64,000 bases of DNA, taken from assembly GCA_029204225.1 (NCBI GenBank), contig CM055096.1, forward strand, positions 67,306,370 to 67,370,369, written 5' to 3'. The number at the start of each line of letters is the position of its first letter. Within the stretch, counting starts at the first letter, position 1. The notes under the pieces were generated by a model, which saw nothing but the letters and a program-made list of their open reading frames with translations, searched no databases and was not told where the DNA came from. This stretch comes from Diphasiastrum complanatum. Lineage: Eukaryota; Streptophyta; Lycopodiopsida; Lycopodiales; Lycopodiaceae. This document shows positions 10,828 to 24,794 of this stretch, in pieces. Position numbers and translations under genes: made by a program.

Positions 10828-11685
10828 GCACCTGTTCCAGTTGATGTAAATGATGCAGATACTGATATAGGGGTTGAAGCTGAAGCTTCTATGGCTTCAG
10901 ATTATCAAAAAACTCTCCCTCGCTCTATAATCCTCTTTGATTCTCTTTCATCTGCATCTTCTGTTAATCAATTACCTCTACATGATGTTTCTTTATATTT
11001 TATAAATAATGAATGTTATATTTCATTTAATGATATAGAAGATGTATTGAATTTGAAAGAAGATAAAATCCTTTCAATTTTGCTCAAAATTTATCAGAAT
11101 TTTCTAACATTGTTGATTACTCATATGATGACCTTGAAAGTGAGATAGATTATGATAAACATGGCAATTGGAAATCTGGCAATGAGGCCTTGGAGGCCAT
11201 GATTGAAAAATCTAAAGCCTGTGAAAAAACTTTGCCTACAGAAGAGGCATTTTTGGAATTTCGAAAAAGATATCCCGTAGGGCTAGATATATCCCCTCCG
11301 GAAATGTAGAGGCCATTGGAGGACATGACATCAATAGAGCAAACGTTGTTGATTACGATGATTGTGATCTGGTAAGTAGATATTATATTGGTATTGATAT
11401 TGTTCAGTTTTTTTATTTCTTATTGGTATTGATATTGTTCAGTTTTCTTATCGAGTTTGCAGTGTTATGTATCATTCTAAATTATTTTATTTTCTCGTTT
11501 ACAGGATGCTATTGAAATAGATGCCTTTGGTATGAGACATGGAGGCGTCCAAGGTGTATTAGCCGGGAGACATTGATATGAGCAAGAGGAAAAATTTAGA
11601 ATTTTTGGATCCATATGAAAGGAGATTATTCCTTCATGACAATACCATCCGTCTGAATCTTGAAGAGGATGATGATGATAATTAA
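10817..11685 (+). pseudogene. decayed spliced gene in the inverted-repeat spacer, family unknown
   Basis: Plus-strand open stretches read in succession: a frame from about 10807 (PVPVDVNDADTDIGVEAEA), a segment through YDDLESEIDYDKHGNWKSG and FRKRYPVGLDISPPE, then EAIGGHDINRANVVDYDD up to a canonical donor (CTG|GTAAGT, near 11371). After an intron of about 130 bp and the acceptor TTTACAG near 11503 the frame resumes as DAIEIDAFGMRHGGVQGV and ends DPYERRLFLHDN...EEDDDDN at 11685. At least three frameshifts (near 11085, 11300 and 11572) break it. The domain is not recognised; the intron supports a once-real gene. Confidence 0.45.
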
Positions 11686-11979
11686 ATTATTTTTTGTAAT
11701 AGATTTTTTATATATTACAAGGATCTCTCTTTTGTAATGAATTTGAATGCCTTTCGAAATATCGTAATACTTGGCAAGTTTTTAGCATGATATCTAAATT
11801 GTGCTCTTCTGTAAAACCACTGAAAAAGTTGAACTAAATATTTATTTCTTGAATTGTGTCTTCCATGATTTGTTGCTCTATGAAATGTTCCCCTTGCTTG
11901 CCAATGAGATTTTTCCATGCCTTGTGATGACCAGATACTTAAGCTCCCATATTCCTTTGCAAAATAAGTTGCATGATGA

Positions 11980-14933
<2,954 letters not shown>

Positions 14934-14945
14934 TAAGAACACTTT

Positions 14946-14999
14946 TGTATGCATGGGTGAGGGGCCCCATGCATCCTCCTCCCCTCACCCATGCATACA
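14946..14999. repeat. perfect 19-bp hairpin
   Basis: The stem TGTATGCATGGGTGAGGGG pairs perfectly with 14981-14999 across a 16-base loop. The stem is GC-rich inside an AT-rich neighbourhood. It is immediately followed by a second hairpin. Confidence 0.8.
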
Positions 15000-15023
15000 T
15001 TTTTTTTTTGCTAAAAAACACTT

Positions 15024-15072
15024 GGGGAGGAAGATGCATGTATGGGAAAAAACATGCATGGCCCTCCTCCCC
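15024..15072. repeat. second imperfect hairpin
   Basis: GGGGAGG at 15024 pairs with CCTCCCC at 15066-15072, and ATGCATGT at 15034 pairs with ACATGCAT at 15052. It uses the same GCATG/GGGG vocabulary as the previous hairpin, suggesting a shared small foldback or MITE-like origin. Confidence 0.6.
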
Positions 15073-15205
15073 ATGCATGCAAATAAATTTGTGTATGTGT
15101 AGATATGTATGGAGATTAATATGTATGCGAGGAATATGTATCTATGTATGCTGGAAGACTCTGTCCTATACTCTACTTTCCCCCCTTGTACCCCAATTTA
15201 AATTT

Positions 15206-15323
<118 letters not shown>

Positions 15324-15470
15324 ACAGTGCCTTCCTTTTGCTTTTTCCCAGCTATAACGATCATGAAGCACAAAGGAAATAACGTCAAGCAGTGACTACC
15401 AAAGAGAGAGAGATTTCAAGCAAAGCTGGATGGCAGGATCGGAATACTACAGCTCCCATCAAACTCCACG

Positions 15471-15688
15471 CTCACATCTAGCCATCACACCAACGACCTT
15501 CAAATTCCCAAAAATCTGATATCAGTCTACCTCCAGGTGTATCGAATGCCAACTACGCTCACATCAGACACTTCTCACTTCTCAGTCCAAAACTTTTATC
15601 ATTGTCCTCTCTCACGTCTAGCCATCGCACCAGCAGCCTCCAGATTTTCACAAATCTGGAATCAGTCTGCCTCTAGGTGTATCGAATT
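15471..15688 (+). repeat. imperfect direct duplication, about 78-bp units 140 bp apart
   Basis: 15471-15548 and 15611-15688 share CTCAC-TCTAGCCATC-CACCA, ATCAGTCT-CCTC and AGGTGTATCGAAT. The linker carries CTTCTCAGTCCAAAACTTTTA, also present in the left inverted-repeat arm near 8380-8405. Origin unknown. Confidence 0.6.
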
Positions 15689-16198
15689 CGAGAGATTTCT
15701 ATCATAATCCTAATTTAGAGCTTATGCTAAATGTAATCACAGCTTTAAGTGTTCTAATTGCCCAACAAGATCTTAAAAATTAATTCATACTCTGAAACAA
15801 GAGTACAGTCCACCGAAGAGATTAGAGATGGTTTGTATGTGGTACTACTGAAATCAAATTGAACGTGAAGTATAATTCTGAAATAAATGGAAGAGTAGTA
15901 TGATAACGCGAGTTCCTTAGGCGTCAAAGACAGCCATCGTCTGGTCAGAAACTAAGGAGTCGTAGATGTCTGTGTTCTGATCAGAGTGAGTAAACAAGTG
16001 CGATCAAACAGCAACGAAAGTGCATTCAATCACAACAAGCATTCATCTACATTGTACACAAGTAAAAGCAAGCTGTTGTTATATTACACTGAAGCACAAT
16101 ACAAAATAGCAATTACAACAAAAAATGATGGCATAATTGGGAGGCTCAAATAATGTGTCTCATAGACGGAGCAACCCGTAATTTGTGCTTGGATGATC

Positions 16199-16206
16199 TA
16201 TTTATA
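16199..16206 (-). promoter_or_regulatory. probable LTR TATA box
   Basis: TATTTATA on the plus strand gives TATAAATA on the element strand within CTATAAATAGATC, a strong plant TATA box inside the LTR. Confidence 0.55.
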
Positions 16207-16377
16207 GACTTCATCCATGTACTAATTACATTGAATGTTTGTCACCTAATTAGGAAAGCCATTGTACTTGGAATTATATGGCTTATGTGACAACTGTACA
16301 CAGTATTTACAGTCCATAATTCAGCATCGTTGATGCGGACGAGGATGTCATTGGAACATTCCTCGTTTATTTTAGAC

Positions 16378-16532
16378 GACCTTTGGGATTTTTCTCTCTC
16401 TTCGCATTTTTTGCAAGAAGCCGAAGGTGCCCTCAAAAAAACAGTGATGTCTTTAAAATAGGTTAACGCATGAAAATAGATGACCTTCGAGATTTTCTCT
16501 CTCTTCGCATTTTTCGCAAATAGCCGAAGGTG
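16378..16532 (-). repeat. direct repeat within the LTR (about 51 bp, 104 bp apart)
   Basis: 16378-16428 and 16482-16532 both read GACCTT-G-GATTTT, CTCTCTCTTCGCATTTTT, then GCCGAAGGTG with few changes. Such LTR-internal repeats commonly carry promoter or enhancer elements; function is inferred. Confidence 0.6.
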
Positions 16533-16985
16533 TGTTAGAAATTGTTAAATTTTTGAACTATGCAAGTGTCGCATTTCAGGAAAATGCGAAAAAGCTGAAG
16601 CTGTTGAAAACATAGTGTATTTCTGCAGACTATTGAAAAAGTAATGTATTTCTACATACTTGGTCTAAATGCAAGTTTTGTGGAAGTCCTTGAAGATGGC
16701 CAGGTCTTTAATTACTTCAAGTTATTAAACTTGACATCTGAACTTTGAAATTATGACAAGATTGGTTACCCTTTGCTGGAGATCATCCAGAAGCCTGTTG
16801 TAGACGTTCTTCAAATAAATTGGCTGTCTAAGTTTGCGATTCTTGTAGGTATCAGATGAGCAGACGTAGAACCAAAGTTGGTTTCATCTGAGCCTAGATC
16901 AATGATCAATAAACATGTAGGAAGAATCATGAAATAAAAAATTAGTCATTCACTAAGGAGACAACTGTGGCCTTAATTTCCAACA

Positions 16986-16996
16986 GTCCCCCTTAA
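16986..16996 (-). other. polypurine tract
   Basis: GTCCCCCTTAA on the plus strand reads as a run of A/G (AAGGGGGA) on the element strand directly before the 3' LTR, the usual plus-strand primer site. Confidence 0.75.
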
Positions 16997-17112
16997 GGTG
17001 ACGGTTGGTGCCTCCATATCTTCTTCAGGTTCAGCTTGTTGAAGAATTTCTGATGCTTAATCCTGCAAAGCGCTTTGGTGAAGATGTCTGCGACCATTTC
17101 TGTTGTGGAGTA

Positions 17113-17658
17113 CTATTGAAGGATCATTTGCCCTGAGAAAACTTTCTCCCGAATGAAATGATACTGGATTTCTATGTGCTTGGATTTGCCATAAAATCGG
17201 GGATTCAGTGACAGTGAAATACAGCTCAAGTTGTCACACAGAATGGTGATAGCATTAAATTGAGTGTGATGTAAGTTGTGAAGTAATAACCTGATCCATA
17301 TAGCTTCTTTTGAAGCTTGACATGCTGCGATGTACTCTGCCTCTATCGAAAAAAGCACAACTGATTTCTGCTTCCTTGAGTTCCACAAAATCGGTCCCCC
17401 TGCTAGATAGAAACAGAACTCGGAGGTAGATTTTCTGGAAGAGATTGTTCCTCTCCAATCTGAGTTGGAGTAGCCTCGCACGACGAGTGAGTCGATAGCA
17501 TTTTCATCGTAACATAAGATGTGATCTAAACTTTCCTGAATATATCTCATCACTCTCTTCAATGTTATCCAATGAGAGATCCTAGGATTAGACATGAATT
17601 GACTCAACGTGCTAACAGTATATGCTAAATCTGATCTAGTACACAACATTGCATACAT
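17113..17658 (-). pseudogene. copia RT C-terminus and RNase H
   Basis: An open 181-codon frame with the copia connection (YAMLCTRSDLAYTVSTLSQF) and RNase H: YSNSDWRG with the first acidic residue, SIEAEYIA with the Glu, and CDNLSCI with the following Asp. The end KSKHIEIQYHFIREKV is typical. It continues the RT fragment at 17790 after a frame break. Motif residues look conserved, but the polyprotein is broken. Confidence 0.8.
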
Positions 17659-17789
17659 TAGAAAATGATAAGGGTACTTCGCTAAGTCGAGTACTTCACT
17701 GTCAGTCTCAACACAAGAAGGTTAGTTCAATACTATACTTGGATCCATTGGGGTATCAATTGGTTTGCAATCAGACATATGAAACTTTT

Positions 17790-18526
17790 CTAAAATGTCT
17801 TTAGATATGCCTGCTGGCTAAGATAAATTTTCTTTTGGAGTCTATCTCTAGTAATGTGAATTCCTAGCAAAGAATGAACAACTCTTAAATTAGTCATGTC
17901 AAATTCCTTTGACAGATCACTCTTAGTAGTGTGCAGAAGAGAAGTGTCTTTAGACAAAATAAATGCATCATCTACGTAAAGAGCTATGTGAACTGAATTG
18001 GTGCCTATATGCTTTGAATAAACATTACAGTCAGTTGAATTGTTTGCAAATGCTAATTGAATGAGATAAGAGTTGATTCTATCGAACCATGCTCTTGCAG
18101 CATGTTTCAAACCATAGATTTCTTTGTGTAGTTTGCACCTTTGTGCTCTTGGCCTTTGACTTCGAATCCTTCCGGTTGGAAGGTGTACAACTCCTCTTTG
18201 ACATTGTCATTGAGAAATGTTGTCTTGACATCCATTTGGTATATTTTGAGGTCTTCAGCGGCTGCTAACGCAATCAAAGTCCTGATTGACTACATCTTGA
18301 CGACATGACTGAAAATTTCCTAATAATCCACTCCTTGGACTTGAGTGAATCCTTTAGCCACCAACCGTGCTTTCCATTTTGCAATGGAACCATCAGAGTC
18401 AATCTTCTTCTTGAGTATCCACTTGTTGTCGATAACTCTCTTGTGAGTGAGGAAGTCGACCAGTGTCCAGGTCTGATTCATCAAAAGTGAGTTGTACTCA
18501 TTTTTCATAGCTTCTTGCCACTTCAC
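17790..18526 (-). pseudogene. copia reverse transcriptase, broken
   Basis: Two open pieces (18526-18320 and 18110-17790) joined by sequence with stops. The first has WTLVDFLTH and KARLVAKGFTQVQGVDY. The middle, in frame but with stops, reads LKIYQMDVKTTFLN, the first catalytic Asp block. The last piece has YVDDAFILSK, the catalytic YVDD box. All RT blocks are recognisable; stops and frameshifts abolish expression. Confidence 0.8.
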
Positions 18527-18589
18527 AACATCCTTGGAGTTGATTGCTTCGACTAGGCTCTCTGGTTCTTCTGATGAAGTCCAGAATGA

Positions 18590-19711
18590 TTAAGGTGCAT
18601 ACCTCTCATGAACTATCTGAGTCCGTGAGGATCTACGGACACTGGGTTGACCAGGATGCGATGATGTTTCTTCTTGAATTTCTTCAGATCTATTCAAGCT
18701 AGCTTGGTCTGGTCTGATGACAGGTATTGTCGGCTGCTCGGCTTCTATAGCTGTAGCTGTAGGTTCTGTAGAAGGAACACCAACGTTGGAAGAATCTATG
18801 CTATGTAAAATAGGATGAAATGACATAACATCGTGTATCGATGGTTGTTTGATATCATAGTATGTATTCTCTTGAAATATTACATCCCTAGAGACAAATA
18901 CTACATTGGTGGATGGATCATAAACTTTATAAGCTTTATATTCATCAAGATAGCCAATGAAAATGCATTTAATTGTCCTATGATCCAGCTTCTTCCTAAG
19001 CTGTTTAGAAATGTGAACAAAACATATACAACTAAAGATTTTTAAATGGCTGACACTAGGCTTGTGCCCATGCAAAACTTCATGAGGAGTCTTGTTGTTG
19101 ACGGCTTTGGTGCTGGATCTGTTCTGCACATAACAGGTAGTGGAAGTAGCTTCTGCCCAGAACTTTGCAGGTAGGTGTGCTTGATGTAGCATGGATCTGG
19201 CTGAGTTGAGAAGATTTTGATTCTTCCTTTCTGCAATTCCATTCTGTTGAGTTGAATAAGAAGTGGTGAACTGTCTTCTAAGACCATGTTCAGCCATGTA
19301 GTTAGACTTCTCGTTAGAGATGTATTCGACGCCAACATCAGTTCGGAGTGCCTTCACTTTCCTAGACGTTTGTGTCTCAGCCATGGCCTTGAATCTCTTA
19401 CAGCATTCAAAGGCTTCAAATTTGTGCTTAATGAACATGGATTTAGACCATCTAGAATAATCATCTATGAAAGTGATAAAATAGATTGCATCTCCTAATG
19501 ATGAAGTTGGCATTGGACCACATAGATCGCTATGTACAAGATCTAATACATGCTTTGTTTTGATGGAATGTGATTTTGGAAACTTGCTTCTAGAGTGCTT
19601 CCCATAGGTGCATGATTCACAGAAAAAAGATTTCCTATCTAATGAAGACGGGAAATTCAAACCATCAACCAAATTATTACAACGCATATAAGAAAGTGAT
19701 CTTGTATTCAC
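18590..19711 (-). CDS. copia integrase, open frame
   Basis: A 373-codon frame. It starts inside GAG_pre-integrase (FFCESCTYGKHSR, zinc-binding C-x2-C), then the catalytic core with D (HSDLCGPM), D (LRTDVGVEY) and E (QNGIAERKNQNLL), so D,D-35-E is intact. The C-terminal region KCIFIGYLDEYKAYKVYDP and a Pro/Ser-rich tail follow, ending SRTQIVHERYAP. Integrase inserts element cDNA. Flanking protease and RT are disrupted, so this is an isolated open piece of a dead polyprotein. Confidence 0.85.
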   Translation of the reverse strand: MNTRSLSYMRCNNLVDGLNFPSSLDRKSFFCESCTYGKHSRSKFPKSHSIKTKHVLDLVHSDLCGPMPTSSLGDAIYFITFIDDYSRWSKSMFIKHKFEAFECCKRFKAMAETQTSRKVKALRTDVGVEYISNEKSNYMAEHGLRRQFTTSYSTQQNGIAERKNQNLLNSARSMLHQAHLPAKFWAEATSTTCYVQNRSSTKAVNNKTPHEVLHGHKPSVSHLKIFSCICFVHISKQLRKKLDHRTIKCIFIGYLDEYKAYKVYDPSTNVVFVSRDVIFQENTYYDIKQPSIHDVMSFHPILHSIDSSNVGVPSTEPTATAIEAEQPTIPVIRPDQASLNRSEEIQEETSSHPGQPSVRRSSRTQIVHERYAP

Positions 19712-19989
19712 GTGTCCAAATCGACTATGCCACAGAACATCACTGTCGTTTACATTTTCATTAGAGATACTAGCTAATGCAACTAAATTAGAGAGTACGT
19801 AAATATTCTCGACTCTAGTGCATGTAGCTAGAGTAGGATCTTCCTCGAGTATTGTACACTACTCAGATGAGAAAGTAACAGTGTAGCCCTCATCAGTTAT
19901 CTTAGAGACTGATAACAAGTTCTTTGACAACTGAGAAACAAGAAGGACGTTAGGAACACAAATGGACAAATCGTTGTTGAAGCTGATCT

Positions 19990-20346
19990 TCACTGCTCCT
20001 TTCCCTTCCACGCGTATAGTGCTAGAATCTCTGAGGTAGATAAATTGGTCTCTGTTGTAAATTGTGTACTAGAGGTCATGTGTTGGGTAGCGCCGTTGTC
20101 CAGGTACCAACTACCACAGTCTTCACTGCTGTTGTAAGCCATTAACAAGTGTGTATCTAACTCCTTGAATTCCGCCATGTTGGAGGAGTCTTTTGGCTGC
20201 TGTTGTTGTTGCTGCTTCTTTGCCTCATTGTAGATCCTGATGCGACACTCCTTGATGTCGTGATTAGCTCTTTTGCAATATCTACTGAGAAGCTTCTTGC
20301 ATGATCCACTATGCTCACCTTGAGTGTGAGGCTTCTGCTGTTGTTG
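19990..20346 (-). pseudogene. copia zinc knuckle and protease remnant
   Basis: RYCKRANHDIKECRI (near 20235-20290) is a zinc knuckle lacking its first Cys. The protease motif WYLDNGATQHMTS has Asn in place of Ser in D-S-G. A frame break follows before integrase. A TAG separates this region from the gag frame. Confidence 0.7.
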
Positions 20347-21018
20347 CTACACTTGATTCTTGTCCTTGGAATAGTCTTTCTTCTTGGTGTATAGAGCCAT
20401 GAATTTGTCTTTGATGGACAGGTTGCTAGTCTTTCTCCGCATTTCTTCTTGAAGAAGATGATTGATTACCTTTTGAAGAGTGAGGTCGGGTTGTGTGGAG
20501 GTCATCACTACAAAGTGCTCATAGGACTTTGGAAGAGAAGAAAGCAAGATCATAACGACATCATCATCTTGAATAGAACATCCTACAATTGATAACTGAT
20601 CTAACAGGGACTTGAAGCTGTTGATGTGAGAAGTGATGACAGTAGAATTATACATGCTAAGAGTAAAGAACTTCCTTCTAAGATGTAATCTTGTGGTTAC
20701 ATCGTGAGTCTCATAAAGACTTGATAACAAGTACGGTGCTTCCTCAGAGGTTTTGCATGTGGTAACGTGAGATATTTGGGAGTCGGCCAAATTGAGTGTA
20801 ATACATGCTAGGGCCTTCTGATCTTTGATCCTCCAGGCCTTTGCTTGATCACCATCTTCTGGTTTCAGGTCTGCACCTTCTACTACATCCCAAAGATCTC
20901 TATCTATCAACATCATTCTAAGTTTTAACTTCTAAATGTAGAAGTTAGAACCATTGAACTTGTCAATGATTCTAGCTTCACTGAGTAATGAAGATGAAGA
21001 GCTACCTAGATGAGACAT
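20347..21018 (-). pseudogene. copia gag (UBN2-type)
   Basis: The start fits ATG at 21018 (MSHLGSSSSSLLSEARIIDK), with one TAG where the family has Trp before KLKLRMML. From 20916 it is open: WDVVEGADLKPEDGDQ, LLSSLYETHDVTTRLHLRR and LLSSLPKSYEHFVV, all typical of plant copia Gag. It ends at a TAG before the Gln-rich linker. It lies 53 bp downstream of the PBS. Confidence 0.8.
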
Positions 21019-21070
21019 GATAACAATATACAAATAGAACAAACTTAATCTCTCAGTTTATTTGAGCTAC

Positions 21071-21082
21071 GCTCTGATACCA
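21071..21082 (-). other. copia primer-binding site
   Basis: GCTCTGATACCA, that is TGGTATCAGAGC on the element strand, three bases from the presumed LTR edge at 21086. Confidence 0.9.
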
Positions 21083-21085
21083 ATC

Positions 21086-21577
21086 TGATGGGGCAAGGGA
21101 GATAGAAGAACGTGAACGGAGAAGAGAGCAGGAATATTGTGGAACAGCTCTCCCATTCTAATTAGCTGCTAAATGCAAAAAACAATCTAATAGACAGCTT
21201 ATGCTAAATGTAATCACAGCTTTAAGTGTTCTAATTGCCCAACAGGATCTTAAAAATTAATTCATACTCTGAAACAAGAGTACAGTCCACCAAAGAGATT
21301 AGAGATGGTTTGTATGTGGTACTATTGAAATTGGATTCAACGTGAAGTATAGTTCTGAAATAAATGGAAGAGCAGTATGATAACGCGAGTTCCTCAGGCA
21401 TCAAAAATAGCCATCATCTGATCAGAAACTGAGGAGTCATAGACGTCCGTGTTTTGATGAGAGTGAGTAAACAAGCGCGATCAAACAACAATGAAAGTGC
21501 ATTCACTCACAACAAGCATTCATCTACGTTGTACACAGATAAAAGCAAACTGCTGCTATATTACACTGAAGCACAAA
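21086..21577 (-). repeat. 5' LTR, truncated at the Helitron-side boundary
   Basis: 21195-21577 matches the 3' LTR; the match stops at GAAGCACAA, where unrelated sequence leading to Helitron-like copy A begins. The first 91 bp match the inverted-repeat arms (8094-8193 and 14640-14722) rather than the 3' LTR region. Confidence 0.7.
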
Positions 21578-22889
21578 CCCCTTCTTCTTCTTTTCCTTCA
21601 TGTTTTGGAAAAAATTACATTTATGTTATGTTTCTTCGTGTATGTATTTATGTTAAGAGCGTCCATCACCCGTAGGCTGGGAGCTCTTTCACCCTCATAT
21701 GTTTACAACATCAAAGAAACCATAGACATGTGCATGCAATGGCCTCTCCCGTGTATAAACCACTATAAATAATATTAAGTATTTTTTATGTTCATGTTTT
21801 GTAATTGTTCATGTCAAAGCGCAAGCAATGCTTGACAAATATGCATATCCAACGTTGGATATATCGATACATATATAACGTATCCAGAAGCATCGGATCC
21901 CCTATCCCCTGTTGGGCGCCAGTGGTACATCACACAAAATATGTACAGTACAATACAAAATGGGAGCTCAATTCATATGTGGACAAGTAAATAAGTATGT
22001 AACTTATACAATGATAAAGCTGAAAAGTTGCTATGAACTGCAAAAATATCGAAAAGCATATGAGTGTACGGTCACATTCCATAGAACCTGTAGTAGGCCT
22101 AGAAGTTTGAAACCAAATGTGCATGCAATTTATTGATATCATTTTGAGACAATTAAAAATATTTCATCTCATATGTCCACAAGTCTAAGAACCTATCTCA
22201 CGCTGCTTACAACTAGTCATTAATTACTTGAATTCTATAGCATTATCATACTTCCAATGGCATCGGGTAGTAAGATTGTATAGTAAAAAATCCTCACGTA
22301 CCATTGGTAGTTGGTACCACCTAATAGTAGTGATGTGTGGAAAGTAGAATAGTAGGGATTTTAGAAAGTATTTGCCGAGCTCTTTGCACAACTCGGTTAT
22401 CAACAATTGATATTACAATAGCTCATGTCGTTTTCAAAGCTGGGAGATAGCTCAATACATGTCATGATTTCCCAATATTGTCGATTTTGGAGAATATTTT
22501 GCATTTTGAACTTCGACAATCCTTCTATATCAATGCATCTTATATGCAATTGTTCTGAGAATTATCTATATTGCATTTAGAATTCCTATCAATTAGAGAA
22601 TATTGAAAATTAATCACTGTTTTTTATTCAAATATTGTTTTTCTTAGAAAATTCAATAAATTGTACAACTGCAATGTTATGAATTTTAATTTGTTATTTT
22701 AGTAGAAGTCGTTTGTTTTTTTTAAGACATATACAATTTTATTTCAAAAAAAAATTTCGTACGACATTATTTTTTTCAATAAATGTTTTTTGGTTTGTAT
22801 CTTTTTGACAATGACTAACACATTATGATTGTTTCATCTCTCATTGTTTATTTCCATAGTTTAAATTTGCATCAGGAAAAGTTAGGAAT

Positions 22890-22976
22890 TTAGTGTTTTA
22901 ACATGAGGCGAATAATATCAATTCGCACTACAAGTATCATGTTTTGGCATAAAGCGAATAATATCAATTCCCATTG
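22890..22976 (+). promoter_or_regulatory. direct repeat upstream of the Rep ORF in Helitron-like copy A
   Basis: TGTTTTAACATGAGG and TGTTTTGGCATAAAG each precede GCGAATAATATCAATTC, about 46 bp apart. The same pair is kept in copy C near 43500-43590. It could be a Rep-binding or promoter repeat; function is inferred from conservation only. Confidence 0.4.
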
Positions 22977-23157
22977 AATACCTAGCATAAACAACTTTCG
23001 AAAAAATAGAATAAAGTAATTGTTTGCTTAGAATTCAAAACACACGGTCAATTGCCTAATAAAAAATGCAATTAGAAACAAAACAAACGTTAATTGAAAG
23101 ACATAGAATTGCGAAAGAAAACTTTTTCCAAAAAAAGGAAGACAATTTATGTCATAT

Positions 23158-23761
23158 GTCGATGGATGGTTTAACAAAAAAGAATATCAAGATTTGTGAA
23201 AAACCATTTGTATGGAAATTATCGGACAAATGAAATGTTGTTCTACGTCTGGAAGTATGAATTTATTCAAGGAAGAACATAATAAGGAACTTCAAAATTC
23301 GAATGAAAATGTCCCACCATATGCAATAGCTAATACTTTTTTATGGGATTATACATATATAAATGAGGAATAGATACATTGGTATACATGCAATTTATGT
23401 AAAACTTATCCAGATAGGATAAAATACATAGTATGTTATTCGCCTACATATGTGTGCTCTCTTTTTAAGATACACGTGTCATATTTACAATTGTTATCGA
23501 TAATAGACGTTTCAGTGGATGTGACTCGACACATAAACTCGTTAGTGATAGGACAACTTGAAAAAAGATCGCTTTTTCGATAGTCTTATTGCTTGCAATT
23601 TGAATAGATATACGAATGATGATGATAAAGAAGAATTGCAGAGCATGCTACGACATAATATTTTGCACAATCTGATATCAAGAATTTTTTTGAGCTTATA
23701 TGAAAACTCAAGTACTGCCATTTATATCATTAGCTTCATTTTAGAAAATGTTAAAAACTGA
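23158..23761 (+). pseudogene. Helitron-like N-terminal zinc-binding region (copy A)
   Basis: Reads GQMKCCSTSGSMNLFKEEHN, then YAIANTFLWDYTYINEE, WYTCNLCKTYPDRIK and DVSVDVTRHINSLVIGQLEK, matching copy C, which has C-S-T-C in place of CSTS. The paired C-x2-C motifs suggest zinc binding. Stops and a frameshift at the poly-A run near 23557 split it from SLIACNLNRYTNDDDKEEL. Likely DNA-binding N-terminus of the Rep-helicase protein. Confidence 0.6.
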
Positions 23762-24420
23762 AATACATGGATTCGAGAACATGGAAAATGATCCCTTTGA
23801 ACATGTATATTTATTATTACAAGACGTAACACCTTGTAGCAAAAGACAAGATATTAAAAAAGATGACATATATACATATTCAAATTTACAAATTAGGGAA
23901 ACAATGCATGAAAGAAAGGAAACATCAATGTTTAGAATAAAAGTTTCTAGATTGCCATTAGTGACTGAAGAAAAACAATTCATCACATTAGAAAATGCAA
24001 TATTTCCATTTATGTTTCCAGTTGGCCATAGTGGTTACTATGATGGAAAAATATGTTATATCGATTATGTAAAAATGAGAGTTTCTTCATTGTTTTTTCA
24101 TTTAATCTATTTCCACCAGATTTACTTATATTGTTTCAAATACGACAAGCCATCTTGATAACAACAAAGGTGTCATCCGTTGTCTTGGAAAAAGACATTA
24201 TCGATTTACGAAGAACAAATTTTTAGAAATGTTTTGAAATTCACTTTGTCACGTGAAATGCCAGTCACACCGTCATGGCATGGACAAAATATTAAAGATT
24301 TATTAACGATGGTGACACATTGGAGATTGTCATATTTCTTTTTGACATTGACAAGCAATGAAACAACTAAATTACGATGGTCAGAAATCTGACAGATAGA
24401 AGAAATAGTGAAAAACTATA
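23748..24420 (+). pseudogene. Helitron_like_N / Rep domain (copy A)
   Basis: Open to 24158: ETSMFRIKVSRLPLV and AIFPFMFPVGHSGYYDGK, IDYVKMRVSSLF, diagnostic of Helitron_like_N. After a frame break (24180-24392): EEQIFRNVLKFTLSREMP and LLTMVTHWRLSYFFLTLTSN, the block preceding the Rep nuclease core. Copy C supplies the same region with an open frame. The domain belongs to the HUH rolling-circle replication protein. Confidence 0.75.
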
Positions 24421-24559
24421 ATATCAATTTTGATTAGAGAAATTGTCCGATTGAATGTCCGTTGTTTTTTGTCAAGAAATTAGAATTCTTTATGAAAGAA
24501 TTCGTTCTTTCAAAAAGAGCCATCTTAGAACGAATTAAACATTATATGTTATGATATGA

Positions 24560-24785
24560 ATTTCAAAATTGAGGTTCTGTACATGCCCATATCATGATAT
24601 GGGTTAAATGAAAAGATGTGAAAAAAATTCAACATGAAATTGTTGCGTTCATTCCTACGAAATTTAATTTGCAAACAAAAAAATCGAAATTCCATTAAAT
24701 CCAATCGAAAAACAAATATATGAACTAGTCATATGAAAACAAATCCGTTATTGTCGATCGTCTTGCGCCGTCAAAGGTAAACAAG
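24560..24785 (+). pseudogene. Rep H-x-H block (copy A)
   Basis: GSVHAHIMIWVK fits the metal-binding HUH motif of Helitron Rep (H-A-H). Stops follow immediately; the rest reads IVAFIPTKFNLQTKK and NKSVIVDRLAPSK in broken frames. The two-Tyr motif was not seen, and the sequence soon jumps to the helicase C-terminus. Confidence 0.55.
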
Positions 24786-24794
24786 CAATTTTAG

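Larger units (their letters stand above)
15716..16985 (-). repeat. 3' LTR of the 15.7-21.6 kb copia element
   Basis: 15716-16105 aligns with 21195-21577 in the same orientation. The right edge CCAACA at 16985 is followed by a polypurine tract on the element strand, so the LTR begins TGTTGGAAAT. The left end is uncertain because the 5' LTR copy starts with about 95 bp not present here. Length is about 1.27 kb. Confidence 0.75.

Noticed and set aside
18590-19711. Autonomous, active copia element at 15.7-21.6 kb
   Set aside because: Only integrase is fully open; gag, protease and RT carry stops or frameshifts, and the 5' LTR is truncated.
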